Notes under the pieces: generated by a model
Databases searched by the model: none
What the model saw: only the letters and a program-made list of their open reading frames with translations
Told to the model about the DNA's origin: nothing
Shown here: piece after piece, positions 7,287-15,137 of the stretch
How positions within the stretch are numbered: the first letter of the stretch is position 1
How the letters are laid out: each line of letters begins with the position of its first letter
Assembly (NCBI GenBank): GCA_000435835.1
Contig: FR883380.1
Location: forward strand, 1 to 22,122
DNA: 22,122 bases
Direction of reading: 5' to 3'
From: Clostridium sp. CAG:221
GTDB lineage: Bacteria > Bacillota > Clostridia > Clostridiales > Clostridiaceae
Made by a program: the position numbers and the translations under genes

Positions 7287-8645
7287 ATGAATGTATTTAA
7301 AAGAGCAAGATTATATATAACAAGAAAAAAAATGAAAAGTCTTATTATGTTATTTATATTATTTGGAATAGCAACAGCTGTTTTAAGTGGGATTTCAATT
7401 AAAAAAGCTGCAACTATAGCAAAGGAAAATTCTATTAAAGATATAGACAATAGATTTGAGGTTCAATCTAATTTTGCATCAAACTTGGATGATTCTGTTC
7501 CAGAAAGTTTGGTTAATAAAATTTCAAAGGTAGATGGAATTAAAGGATATGATGGAGTAATTCAAGGAGCTGCATTAGATTTTAAAAATCTTAATCATAT
7601 AGATGCAGAAAAGAATGTAGTTCAATATAAAGATGATTCTGAATATGAAAAACTTTTTACAGTAGAAGGTCATACATCTACAGAGTTTGATACTAAATTT
7701 ATAAGTAAATCATTTAAGCTGGTAGAAGGAAGACATATTGTTGAAAGTGATAAAAACAAAGTATTAATTCATAAGGCTTTAGCTGAAAAGAATAATTTAA
7801 AAGTTGGAGATAAAATAAAAGGAACTAAAAATAATGTTGATTATAATGTATCTTCAATGTCACCAGATGAATATGAATTTGAAATTGTAGGAATATTTGA
7901 AAGTGCAAATACTGAAAGATCAGGACATAAAACAGAGCTTTCAGAAAATCTTATAATATCAGATATGTACACTTTAAAAACTTTATATGGATACTCTGAT
8001 GGAAATATTAAGTATACAAATGCTATATTTAACACAAGTGATAAAGCTGAAAATGTATTGCCAAAGGTTAAGCAAATTTCAGCTGATTGGAATAAATACA
8101 CAATAGTAAGAAGTCAAGATACATTCTTAGCTTTAACTAAGTCATTCGATACTTTAGGTAAGATTGTAAATATAATTTTAGTTGGAGCATTTGTAGTAGG
8201 AGTAGTTGTATTATCATTAATTTTAGCGTTTTGGATTCAAGGAAGAATTCATGAAACTGGAATATTACTTTCAATTGGAGTATCAAAGTTTAATGTTATT
8301 TCACAATATATTATTGAATTATTACTTATAAGTGTATTAGCTTTCGGAGCATCATATTTTTCAAGTAAGGTAATTTCACAAAATATAGGTAATGCAATAG
8401 TTAATCAAGCAAGTAAACAAGCTGTACAAGATGTTGAAAGTGGATTTGGAGGATTTAACTTAGGAAATGATCCTAATAGTAACTTGCTAACTCATACTGT
8501 AAGTGAAATTGATGTAAAAGTAGATGCTAAAGAAGTAGTTTATGTGTATATTTTAGGAACTGGTATTATAATAATTTCAGTATTACTATCATCAGCATCA
8601 ATAATTAAATTAAAACCAAAAGAAATATTATCAAAAATGAGCTAG
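7287..8645 (+). CDS. FtsX-like ABC transporter permease (permease 2)
   Basis: A 452-residue paralogue of the permease at 1115-2470 with the same layout: TM1 near residues 17-36, a long extracellular domain, then three TM segments near 291-315, 340-358 and 416-440. It has the same coupling-loop sequence (WIQGRIHETGILLSIGVSKFN). The start is ATG 7287 behind GAGGAGG (7272-7278); a GTG 30 bp upstream would place the ribosome binding site inside the gene. Differences from permease 1 concentrate in the extracellular domain (for example NTERSGHKTELSENL against DESVGSKLEIPENL). The ATPase gene starts 11 bp after its stop, so this is the permease directly co-translated with the ATPase. The likely role is an exporter or mechanotransmission complex in envelope defence; the substrate is unknown. 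Confidence 0.9.
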   Translation: MNVFKRARLYITRKKMKSLIMLFILFGIATAVLSGISIKKAATIAKENSIKDIDNRFEVQSNFASNLDDSVPESLVNKISKVDGIKGYDGVIQGAALDFKNLNHIDAEKNVVQYKDDSEYEKLFTVEGHTSTEFDTKFISKSFKLVEGRHIVESDKNKVLIHKALAEKNNLKVGDKIKGTKNNVDYNVSSMSPDEYEFEIVGIFESANTERSGHKTELSENLIISDMYTLKTLYGYSDGNIKYTNAIFNTSDKAENVLPKVKQISADWNKYTIVRSQDTFLALTKSFDTLGKIVNIILVGAFVVGVVVLSLILAFWIQGRIHETGILLSIGVSKFNVISQYIIELLLISVLAFGASYFSSKVISQNIGNAIVNQASKQAVQDVESGFGGFNLGNDPNSNLLTHTVSEIDVKVDAKEVVYVYILGTGIIIISVLLSSASIIKLKPKEILSKMS

Positions 8646-8656
8646 GAGGGAGATAA

Positions 8657-9283
8657 ATGTCAATTTTAGCATTAAATAAAGTAAATTATTCATATAAAAA
8701 TGGAAAAAGTGTTTTAAGCGATGTAAGTATGGAATTTGAAAAAGGTAAATTTTACACTATATTAGGTGTTTCAGGTTCAGGAAAATCAACATTATTATCA
8801 TTATTAGCTGGATTAGATGAGCCGAAAAGTGGAGCAGTTCTCTATAATAATGAGGATATAAAAATAAAGGGATATGAGAAACATAGAAAAAATAATATTT
8901 CGTTAATTTTTCAAAATTATAATTTAATAGATTATATGACACCACTAGAAAATTTAAAAATAGTTAATCCAAAAGCTGATAAATCAATATTAAATGATTT
9001 AGGATTAAAAGATGATGAAATTAATAGAAATGTATTACAATTGTCAGGAGGACAGCAACAACGTGTAGCTATTGCAAGAACATTAGTTGCAGATTCGCCA
9101 GTAATATTAGCAGATGAGCCTACAGGAAATTTAGATAGTGGAACAGAGGATGAAATTATAGAAATATTAAAAACAAGTGCACATAAGCATGGAAAATGTG
9201 TAATAGTTGTTACCCATAGTAAGGAATTAGCTAAGAAATCAGATGTTATACTTGTATTAAAGAATAAGAAGTTAACTATGTAA
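8657..9283 (+). CDS. ABC transporter ATP-binding protein (MacB/LolD type)
   Basis: A 208-residue nucleotide-binding subunit. It has Walker A G37-VSGSGKST45, a Q-loop (LIFQNYNLID), the ABC signature L129-SGGQQQR, Walker B VILADEP with catalytic E154, a D-loop (GNLDSG) and the switch His187 (VVTHS), so every motif for ATP hydrolysis is present. The length suits the LolD/MacB/BceA-like family paired with FtsX-type permeases. GGAGGG (8646-8651) precedes ATG 8657. It is the only ATPase in the module, so it probably serves both permeases. A terminator follows immediately, closing the block. Confidence 0.94.
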   Translation: MSILALNKVNYSYKNGKSVLSDVSMEFEKGKFYTILGVSGSGKSTLLSLLAGLDEPKSGAVLYNNEDIKIKGYEKHRKNNISLIFQNYNLIDYMTPLENLKIVNPKADKSILNDLGLKDDEINRNVLQLSGGQQQRVAIARTLVADSPVILADEPTGNLDSGTEDEIIEILKTSAHKHGKCVIVVTHSKELAKKSDVILVLKNKKLTM

Positions 9284-9289
9284 TATATA

Positions 9290-9332
9290 TAAAGACTACA
9301 TTGAATTAATAATTTAATGTAGTCTTTATTTT
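9290..9332 (+). terminator. Terminator of the permease 2-ATPase unit
   Basis: AAAGACTACATT (9291-9302) pairs exactly with AATGTAGTCTTT (9316-9327), with further A-T pairing inside and a TATTTTG tail. Confidence 0.9.
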
Positions 9333-9365
9333 GTTATTTGTATAATAAACTATTTAAGTAAAATA

Positions 9366-9394
9366 TTGACATAAATGATAAAATAAGATAATAT
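9366..9394 (+). promoter_or_regulatory. Promoter of pflB-pflA
   Basis: A perfect -35 TTGACA (9366-9371), a 17-bp spacer and -10 TAATAT (9389-9394) lie 57 bp before the pflB start. No other obvious promoter precedes pflA, so both genes should be read from here. Confidence 0.7.
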
Positions 9395-9451
9395 TTTTCT
9401 TGAGTATAGTTTTCAAATTTGAATATGTTAATAATTTGTGGAGGAATGAAA

Positions 9452-11704
9452 ATGTTAGAAAAAGAACAATGGGAAGGCTTTGAAGGTCGATTATGGAAAG
9501 AAGAAATCAATGTAAGAGATTTCATTCAAAAAAATTATAAACCATATGATGGTGATGAAAGTTTTCTTGCAGCTCCGACAGATGCTACAAACAAACTTTG
9601 GAGCAGATTACAAGAACTACAAAAGGAAGAAAGAGCTAAGGGTGGAGTACTTGATATGGAAACTGAAGTAGTTTCTAGCCTTACATCTTATGGTCCAGGG
9701 TATATTGATGAATCTTTAAAAGAACTTGAAAAAATTGTTGGTCTTCAAACAGACAAGCCTTTAAAAAGAGCTTTTATGCCATATGGCGGTATAAAAATGG
9801 CTGAACAATCCTGTGAAAATTATGGATATAAAGTAAATGCAGAATTACACAAAATTTTTACTGAATATCATAAAACTCATAATCAAGCAGTATTTGATGC
9901 TTATACACCAGAAATGAAAAAAGCACGTCATAGTCATATAATTACAGGACTTCCTGATACTTATGGGCGTGGACGTATTGTTGGAGATTACAGAAGAGTT
10001 GCTCTTTATGGTATAGATCATCTTATAGAAGAAAAAACTAACGATTTTAATAATTGTGGCGATGGTACTATGACAGATGATATTATTCGTTTAAGAGAAG
10101 AAATTACAGAACAACGTAGAGCACTTGAAAATATGAAAAAAATGGCTGAAAGCTATGGATATGATATATCACAACCAGCAAAAGATGCTAAGGAAGCAGT
10201 TCAATGGTTATATTTTGGATACTTAGCTGCAATAAAAACTCAAAATGGTGCAGCTATGTCAATAGGGCGTGTATCTACATTTCTTGATATATATATTCAA
10301 AGAGATTTAGATAAGGGAGTTATTACAGAAAGAGAAGCTCAAGAATTAATTGACCATTTAACAATGAAATGTAGAATGGTTAAATATGCAAGAATAACAT
10401 CTTATAATGAATTATTTTCAGGCGATCCTTCATGGGTTACTATTGGATTAGCAGGTATAGGTGTTGATGGACGCCATATGGTAACAAAGAATGACTATCG
10501 TTTCCTTCACACATTAGAAAATATGGGACCTGCACCAGAGCCAAATATTACTGTATTTTATTCTTCTGCACTTCCTGAAAATTTTAAGAAGTATGCAGCT
10601 AAGATTTCAGTAGAAACAAGTTCTATTCAATATGAAAATGATGATGTTATGAAACCAGTATGGGGAGATGATTATTCAATTTGTTGTTGTGTATCAGCTA
10701 CTCAAACAGGGAAGGAAATGCAGTTTTTTGGAGCTAGAGCTAATTTAGCTAAATGTTTACTTTATGCAATAAATGGTGGTATTGATGAAAAATCAGGTAA
10801 ACAAGTTGGACCAGAATATAAGGGAATAACTTCTGAATATCTTAATTATGATGAAGTTATTGCAAAATATGAACAAATGAGTGATTGGCTTGCAGGTCTT
10901 TATGTAAATGTTCTAAATTTAATTCAATATATGCATGATAAATATTATTATGAAGCAGCAGAAATGGCTCTTATTGATACAGATGTAAGACGTACATTTG
11001 CCACAGGTATTGCAGGATTCTCACATGTAATAGATTCTCTTTCGGCAATTAAGTATGCTAAAGTTAAGACAATACGTAATGAAGCAGGCATTGTTACAGA
11101 TTATGAAATTGAAGGGGATTTCCCTAAATACGGTAATGATGATGAGAGAGCTGATGAAATAGGTGTATATGTTCTTAAGTCATTCCTTGACAAAATCAAG
11201 AAGAGACACACATACAGAAATTCTGAACCAACAACATCAATTCTTACTATAACATCTAATGTAGTATATGGTAAATATACAGGTAATATGCCAGATGGAC
11301 GTGAAGCTTGGACTCCACTTTCACCAGGAGCAAATCCATCTTATGGAGCAGAAAATAATGGATTGCTTGCTTCATTAAATTCTGTAGCTAAATTACCATA
11401 TGAATGGGCTTTAGATGGTATTTCAAATACACAAACAATTAACCCAACAGCACTTGGTCATGATAAAGAAGAACAAGCTGATAAACTTGTACAAGTATTA
11501 GATGGATATTTTGAACAAGGATCACATCATTTAAATGTTAACGTATTTGGTGTTGAAAAATTAAAAGATGCTATGGAACATCCTGAAAAAGAAGAATATG
11601 CTAACTTTACCATTCGTGTATCAGGTTATGCAGTTAAATTTATAGATTTAACAAGAGAACAACAACTTGATGTTATTTCTAGAACATGCCATGCAGAAAT
11701 TTAA
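9452..11704 (+). CDS. pflB: Formate acetyltransferase (pyruvate formate-lyase)
   Basis: A 750-residue glycyl-radical enzyme that converts pyruvate and CoA to acetyl-CoA and formate in anaerobic fermentation; cytoplasmic. The catalytic cysteine pair is C412-C413 (within ICCCVS, a triple Cys), followed by GKEMQFFGARANLAK. The radical glycine is G725 in RVSGYAVKF near the C terminus. The length matches the family (about 740-760). ATG 9452 is chosen because GGAGG (9440-9444) sits 7 nt upstream and MLEKEQWEGF aligns with clostridial N termini; an ATG at 9446 is too close to the ribosome binding site. The gene uses CGT/CGC arginine codons more than its neighbours, as expected for a highly expressed gene. 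The activase gene overlaps its 3' end. Confidence 0.97.
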   Translation: MLEKEQWEGFEGRLWKEEINVRDFIQKNYKPYDGDESFLAAPTDATNKLWSRLQELQKEERAKGGVLDMETEVVSSLTSYGPGYIDESLKELEKIVGLQTDKPLKRAFMPYGGIKMAEQSCENYGYKVNAELHKIFTEYHKTHNQAVFDAYTPEMKKARHSHIITGLPDTYGRGRIVGDYRRVALYGIDHLIEEKTNDFNNCGDGTMTDDIIRLREEITEQRRALENMKKMAESYGYDISQPAKDAKEAVQWLYFGYLAAIKTQNGAAMSIGRVSTFLDIYIQRDLDKGVITEREAQELIDHLTMKCRMVKYARITSYNELFSGDPSWVTIGLAGIGVDGRHMVTKNDYRFLHTLENMGPAPEPNITVFYSSALPENFKKYAAKISVETSSIQYENDDVMKPVWGDDYSICCCVSATQTGKEMQFFGARANLAKCLLYAINGGIDEKSGKQVGPEYKGITSEYLNYDEVIAKYEQMSDWLAGLYVNVLNLIQYMHDKYYYEAAEMALIDTDVRRTFATGIAGFSHVIDSLSAIKYAKVKTIRNEAGIVTDYEIEGDFPKYGNDDERADEIGVYVLKSFLDKIKKRHTYRNSEPTTSILTITSNVVYGKYTGNMPDGREAWTPLSPGANPSYGAENNGLLASLNSVAKLPYEWALDGISNTQTINPTALGHDKEEQADKLVQVLDGYFEQGSHHLNVNVFGVEKLKDAMEHPEKEEYANFTIRVSGYAVKFIDLTREQQLDVISRTCHAEI

Positions 11705-12464
11705 TTTGAATAAAAATATAGCAAAAATTCATTCAATAGAAACTTTTGGATCTGTTGATGGACCTGGAGTGCGTTTTGTTGTTTTTTTAAATGGCTGTCA
11801 TATGAGATGCAAGTTTTGTCACAATCCTGATACTTGGGATATTAATGGTGGTGAGGAGAGAACTGCTGATGAGCTTTTGACTCAAGCTTTAAAATATAAA
11901 ACTTATTGGAAAAGTGGAGGAGGCATTACAGTGAGTGGGGGTGAGCCACTTATCCAAATAGATTTCTTAAATGAATTTTTTAAAAAGGCTAAGGCTAAAG
12001 GTGTTCACGTAACATTAGATACGTCTGGAAATCCATTTACAAGAGAAGAGCCTTTCTTTAGCAAGTTTAAGGAGCTTATGAACGTAACTGATCTTGTAAT
12101 TTTGGATATTAAAGAAATAGATGAATCTAAGCATAAAAAACTTACAGGATGGAGTAATTTAAATATTCTTGATATGGCTAAGTATTTATCAGAAATTAAC
12201 AAACCAGTATGGATTCGTCATGTATTGGTACCAGGTGGAAGTGATAATGATGAAGAATTGATAAGACTTAATGAATTTATCAAGACTTTAAGCAATGTAG
12301 ATCGTGTAGAAGTAATTCCTTATCATGACCTTGGAATTTTTAAATGGGAGAAACTTGGTATTGCTTATCCTTTAATTAATGTAAAACCACCTACTAAAGA
12401 GAGGGTAGAAAATGCTAAAAAGCTTCTTTATACAAGTGAATATAGAGGATATTTATCACGATAA
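11691..12464 (+). CDS. pflA: Pyruvate formate-lyase activating enzyme
   Basis: A radical-SAM enzyme of 257 residues from ATG 11691 that makes the glycyl radical on PflB using S-adenosylmethionine and a [4Fe-4S] cluster. The cluster ligands are C36-x3-C40-x2-C43 (GCHMRCKFCHNPDTW). The N terminus has the activase hallmark IHSIETFGSVDGPGVRFV, and VSGGEPL is the SAM-binding GGE motif. Its start lies inside pflB (14-bp overlap) without a good ribosome binding site, so translation is probably coupled; TTG 11706 is an alternative start. The ATGs further upstream in the frame would only add pflB-overlapping sequence. A perfect terminator follows. Confidence 0.95.
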   Translation: MQKFNLNKNIAKIHSIETFGSVDGPGVRFVVFLNGCHMRCKFCHNPDTWDINGGEERTADELLTQALKYKTYWKSGGGITVSGGEPLIQIDFLNEFFKKAKAKGVHVTLDTSGNPFTREEPFFSKFKELMNVTDLVILDIKEIDESKHKKLTGWSNLNILDMAKYLSEINKPVWIRHVLVPGGSDNDEELIRLNEFIKTLSNVDRVEVIPYHDLGIFKWEKLGIAYPLINVKPPTKERVENAKKLLYTSEYRGYLSR

Positions 12465-12483
12465 ATAATATCATGCAACATAT

Positions 12484-12527
12484 AAACCCATGAAAATCAA
12501 ACTTTTGATTTTCATGGGTTTGTTTTA
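12484..12527 (+). terminator. Terminator of pflB-pflA
   Basis: An 18-bp perfect stem (12484-12501 with 12504-12521) and a GTTTTAT tail lie 19 bp after the pflA stop. Confidence 0.93.
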
Positions 12528-12554
12528 TCTTAATAATAAATGAATGAATAATGT

Positions 12555-12573
12555 CTTAGTAGAGAATACTAAG
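12555..12573. promoter_or_regulatory. Small inverted repeat upstream of bile salt hydrolase
   Basis: CTTAGTA (12555-12561) and TACTAAG (12567-12573) flank a 5-bp spacer, 106 bp before the hydrolase start. No T-run follows, so it is not a terminator. It may be an operator, but a 7-bp repeat can arise by chance. Confidence 0.25.
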
Positions 12574-12679
12574 TTTATCTGATAATTAAAAAATAATAAT
12601 AGAAAAATTATTTTAAGAAATTAGGATAGATTTATAGATTTTTTAATTTAAGATAAAATTTACTTTGGAGGAGATAAAA

Positions 12680-13666
12680 ATGTGTACAGCGTTAACGTTA
12701 TCAACTAAAGATGGTTATAATTTATTTGGTAGAAATATGGATTTGGCATATTCATTTAATCAAGCAGTAACATTAGTTCCTAGAAATTATGAGTATAGAG
12801 ATAGAGTTACTGGTGAGATGAGAAAAAATAAATATGCAATATTGGGTATGGCAAGCGTTATAGATGACTATCCAGCTTTTGCAGATGCATTTAATGAAAA
12901 GGGATTAGGATGTGCAGGTCTTAATTTCCCAGGATATTTTTACGCAGAGGAAAATAAAGTTCCTGAAAAGAAAAATATAGCACCATATGATTTGATGCCA
13001 TGGATATTATCAAATTTTTCAACTGTAGATGAAGTATTAAATGAAATTAAAAATATAGAATTAGTGGCAGTTCCAATTAATGAAAAAACACCTATACCAA
13101 CTCTTCACTGGATAGTTGCAGATACAAATGGAAAGTCTATAGTTATAGAAAAAACAAAAGAAGGACTTAAAACTTATGATAATCCAATTGGAGTTTTAAC
13201 TAATTCACCAACATTTGACTGGCATCTAACTAATTTAAATGAATATATGAAGACTACACCTATTCAACCTGAAAATGTAAAATGGGTAGAAAAAGAATTA
13301 AAACCATTAGGAGTAGCTATGGGTACAAAAGGATTACCAGGAGGTCTTTCTGGAGTTGATAGGTTTGTAAGAATAGCATATTTAAAATCAAAATTTCAGG
13401 TGGCAGAAGATTTACTATCTGGAGTAAGTCAATTCTTACATATGTTAAATAATGTAGCAATGCCTAGAGGTGCTGTCATCAGTGAAGGTTCAGATGATAT
13501 AACCTTATATTCTTCTTGTATGTGTCAGCAAAAAGGTATTTATTTTTATTCAACATATAACAATAATGGGGTAAGTGCTGTTGATATGAATAAAGAAGAT
13601 TTAGATGCTAAAGAAATTAAAAGATTTGATTATATAGATACATTAACTGTAAAATATCAAAATTAA
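12680..13666 (+). CDS. cbh: Bile salt hydrolase (choloylglycine hydrolase)
   Basis: A 328-residue Ntn hydrolase that cleaves glycine or taurine from conjugated bile acids. Translation starts at ATG 12680 (GGAGGA at 12667-12672), so Cys is residue 2; removal of Met exposes this N-terminal nucleophile. The known catalytic set is complete at the family numbering: C2, R18, D21, N82, N175 and R228. N82 favours bile salt hydrolase over penicillin V acylase, which usually has Tyr there. FGRNMDL, GLGCAGLNFPGY, GVLTNSPTFDWH and GLPGGLSGVDRF are the expected blocks. It resembles the C. perfringens enzyme throughout but is clearly not identical. There is no signal peptide, so it acts in the cytoplasm. 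It stands alone with its own terminator; no bile acid transporter is adjacent. Confidence 0.95.
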   Translation: MCTALTLSTKDGYNLFGRNMDLAYSFNQAVTLVPRNYEYRDRVTGEMRKNKYAILGMASVIDDYPAFADAFNEKGLGCAGLNFPGYFYAEENKVPEKKNIAPYDLMPWILSNFSTVDEVLNEIKNIELVAVPINEKTPIPTLHWIVADTNGKSIVIEKTKEGLKTYDNPIGVLTNSPTFDWHLTNLNEYMKTTPIQPENVKWVEKELKPLGVAMGTKGLPGGLSGVDRFVRIAYLKSKFQVAEDLLSGVSQFLHMLNNVAMPRGAVISEGSDDITLYSSCMCQQKGIYFYSTYNNNGVSAVDMNKEDLDAKEIKRFDYIDTLTVKYQN

Positions 13667-13691
13667 ATTATATAAAAAATATCTATTAAAA

Positions 13692-13733
13692 CAGATTTTC
13701 ATAGTAATAAATTTACTATGGAAATCTGCTTTA
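13692..13733 (+). terminator. Terminator of bile salt hydrolase
   Basis: A 16-bp stem with one wobble pair (13692-13707 with 13713-13728) is followed by CTTTATT. It starts 25 bp after the stop codon. Confidence 0.88.
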
Positions 13734-13810
13734 TTATTTAACATATAATTTTTATATAAAAATAGATATAGAAAAAATATATATGTTATTATATATAAGA
13801 CATAAGAATA

Positions 13811-13828
13811 AGGAGGAAGTATTAACAT
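13811..13828 (+). other. Orphan ribosome binding site without a start codon
   Basis: AGGAGG (13811-13816) is followed by AAGTATTAACAT but no usable start; the next NTG (TTG 13831) stops after two codons. The oxidoreductase frame is closed by TAA at 13837-13839, so this site does not serve the ATG at 13864. GTATTAACAT recurs at 14854-14863 behind another AGGAAGG just after the oxidoreductase gene. Confidence 0.4.
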
Positions 13829-13863
13829 TATTGTATTAAGAGCTATATGTTAAGAAAGTTAAA

Positions 13864-14838
13864 ATGATAAAGTGGGGAATAATAGGACCAGGTGCTATAG
13901 CACATAAATTTGCCAATGAAATAGATAATACGGAAAAAGGAAAATTGATTTCTGCTTATGGAAGAAATGAAGAAAAGGTAAAGAACTTTGCTAAGGAATA
14001 TGATTTATCAACATATTATACTAATTTAGATGAATTTTTAAATAACAAAGAAATAGATGCTGTTTATATAGCTACACCTCATAGCAATCATAGAGAGTTT
14101 GCCATAAAATGTATTAAAGCTGGAAAGCATGTATTATGTGAAAAACCATTTTCATATAATTATGAAAGTAGTAAAGAAATCATTGAACTTGCTAAAGAAA
14201 AGAATGTTTTTATTATGGAAGCATTATGGACTTTATTTTTACCAGCAGTTAAAAAGGCGAAATATTGGCTTGAAGAAGGTAAAATTGGTAAAGTAAAAAT
14301 GATAACTGCTAACTTTGGTTTTAAAAGTGAAGAGGATTTAAATTCAAGATTATATAATCCAGAGCTAGCAGGGGGAGCACTTTTAGATGTAGGAATTTAT
14401 ACAATATTAATTGCTAATTACATCACCAATGATTTACCAGTAGCAATAAATGCTTCGGCAGTAATGACTAAAACAAATGTGGATGAAACTTCTATGATAA
14501 GTTTAAAATATAGCAATGGAGAAGTAGCATCATTAACATGTTCAATTGCTTGTGACACAGATAATTCTGCTGTTATTTATGGCGAAAAGGGAAAAATTCT
14601 TCTGCCAGCATTTTCAGGAGCAAAAGAAGCTTATTTATATAATAATGAGGGCTTAGTAGAAGAATTTTTAGATTCATATAATGGTGAAGGTTATAAGTAT
14701 GAAATAGAAGAAGCTAATAACTGTATACTTTCAGGTAAATTAGAAAGTGAAAGGGCATCATATAAAACAACTTTAGAATTAGCTAAAATAATGGATGAGG
14801 TTAGAAAGCAAATTAATCTTGTATATCCATTTGAATAA
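13864..14838 (+). CDS. Gfo/Idh/MocA family NAD(P)-dependent oxidoreductase
   Basis: A 324-residue oxidoreductase. The N-terminal Rossmann fold has GIIGPGAIAHKFA at 5-17, and the catalytic EKP motif is at E93-K94-P95 (VLCEKPF). EALWTLFLPA and LAGGALLDVGIY are blocks seen in the dihydrodiol-dehydrogenase-like branch that also holds many sugar dehydrogenases, so the substrate is probably a polyol, sugar or sugar acid, but it cannot be named. ATG 13864 gives the normal N terminus. Its ribosome binding site is weak (AGAAAG), and a strong AGGAGG lies uselessly 53 bp upstream. The gene is flanked by terminators, so it is transcribed alone. Confidence 0.9.
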   Translation: MIKWGIIGPGAIAHKFANEIDNTEKGKLISAYGRNEEKVKNFAKEYDLSTYYTNLDEFLNNKEIDAVYIATPHSNHREFAIKCIKAGKHVLCEKPFSYNYESSKEIIELAKEKNVFIMEALWTLFLPAVKKAKYWLEEGKIGKVKMITANFGFKSEEDLNSRLYNPELAGGALLDVGIYTILIANYITNDLPVAINASAVMTKTNVDETSMISLKYSNGEVASLTCSIACDTDNSAVIYGEKGKILLPAFSGAKEAYLYNNEGLVEEFLDSYNGEGYKYEIEEANNCILSGKLESERASYKTTLELAKIMDEVRKQINLVYPFE

Positions 14839-14873
14839 ATTGAAATCAGGAAGGTATTAACATATAGAAAATA

Positions 14874-14909
14874 AAAAAACAGGAAAGTATGTATACTTTC
14901 TTGTTTTTT
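14874..14909 (+). terminator. Terminator of the oxidoreductase gene
   Basis: 17-bp arms (14874-14890 with 14893-14909) have one G-T wobble, with A-run and T-run included in the stem base. The symmetry would let it work on both strands. Confidence 0.85.
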
Positions 14910-14981
14910 ATGTATTTAAATATTAACAACAATGAATTTAAAAATAATTTTAATTATTGAATTGACTTTAAAGAAAAAAAG

Positions 14982-15040
14982 TATAATATTGAATTATGAT
15001 AATAATTTTTGTTAGTTTATCCATAGATAAACTAACAAAA
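14982..15040 (+). promoter_or_regulatory. Candidate -10 box and 15-bp palindrome before the amidohydrolase
   Basis: TATAAT (14982-14987) has TTGACT 14 bp upstream or TTGAAT 19 bp upstream, neither ideal. About 20 bp downstream a perfect inverted repeat (15007-15021 and 15026-15040, CATA loop) begins, with no T-run after it on either strand. It lies about 100 bp before the ATG, so it would be in the early 5' leader. It may be a repressor operator or an RNA hairpin. The rest of the 299-bp gap (14839-15137) shows only the terminator at 14874-14909 and no gene. Confidence 0.5.
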
Positions 15041-15137
15041 CAGATTACCATAAGATATACAGTGACATATTAATTGAAAAATGAATTAATAATGTAATTT
15101 GTAAGAAGCAATTTAAAATCTAAAAAGAGGTGAACTT

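Noticed and set aside
9419..9451. TTG 9419 as start of pflB
   Set aside because: It has no ribosome binding site; GGAGG at 9440-9444 and the family N terminus support ATG 9452.
11667..11690. Upstream TTG 11667 or ATG 11670 as the pflA start
   Set aside because: They add residues that lie wholly inside pflB with no ribosome binding site, and activases of this family normally begin shortly before the IHSIETFG block.
12680..13666. Penicillin V acylase as the product
   Set aside because: Asn at position 82 and overall similarity to the C. perfringens enzyme favour bile salt hydrolase; activity was not shown, so the alternative is unlikely rather than excluded.
14962..14987. TTGACT and TATAAT as a normal promoter of the amidohydrolase
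   Set aside because: The spacer is only 14 bp, so the pair is not a standard sigma-A promoter; only the -10 box is kept as a candidate.
15007..15040. Palindrome as a transcription terminator
   Set aside because: There is no T-run after the stem on either strand, and the preceding gene already has a terminator at 14874-14909.
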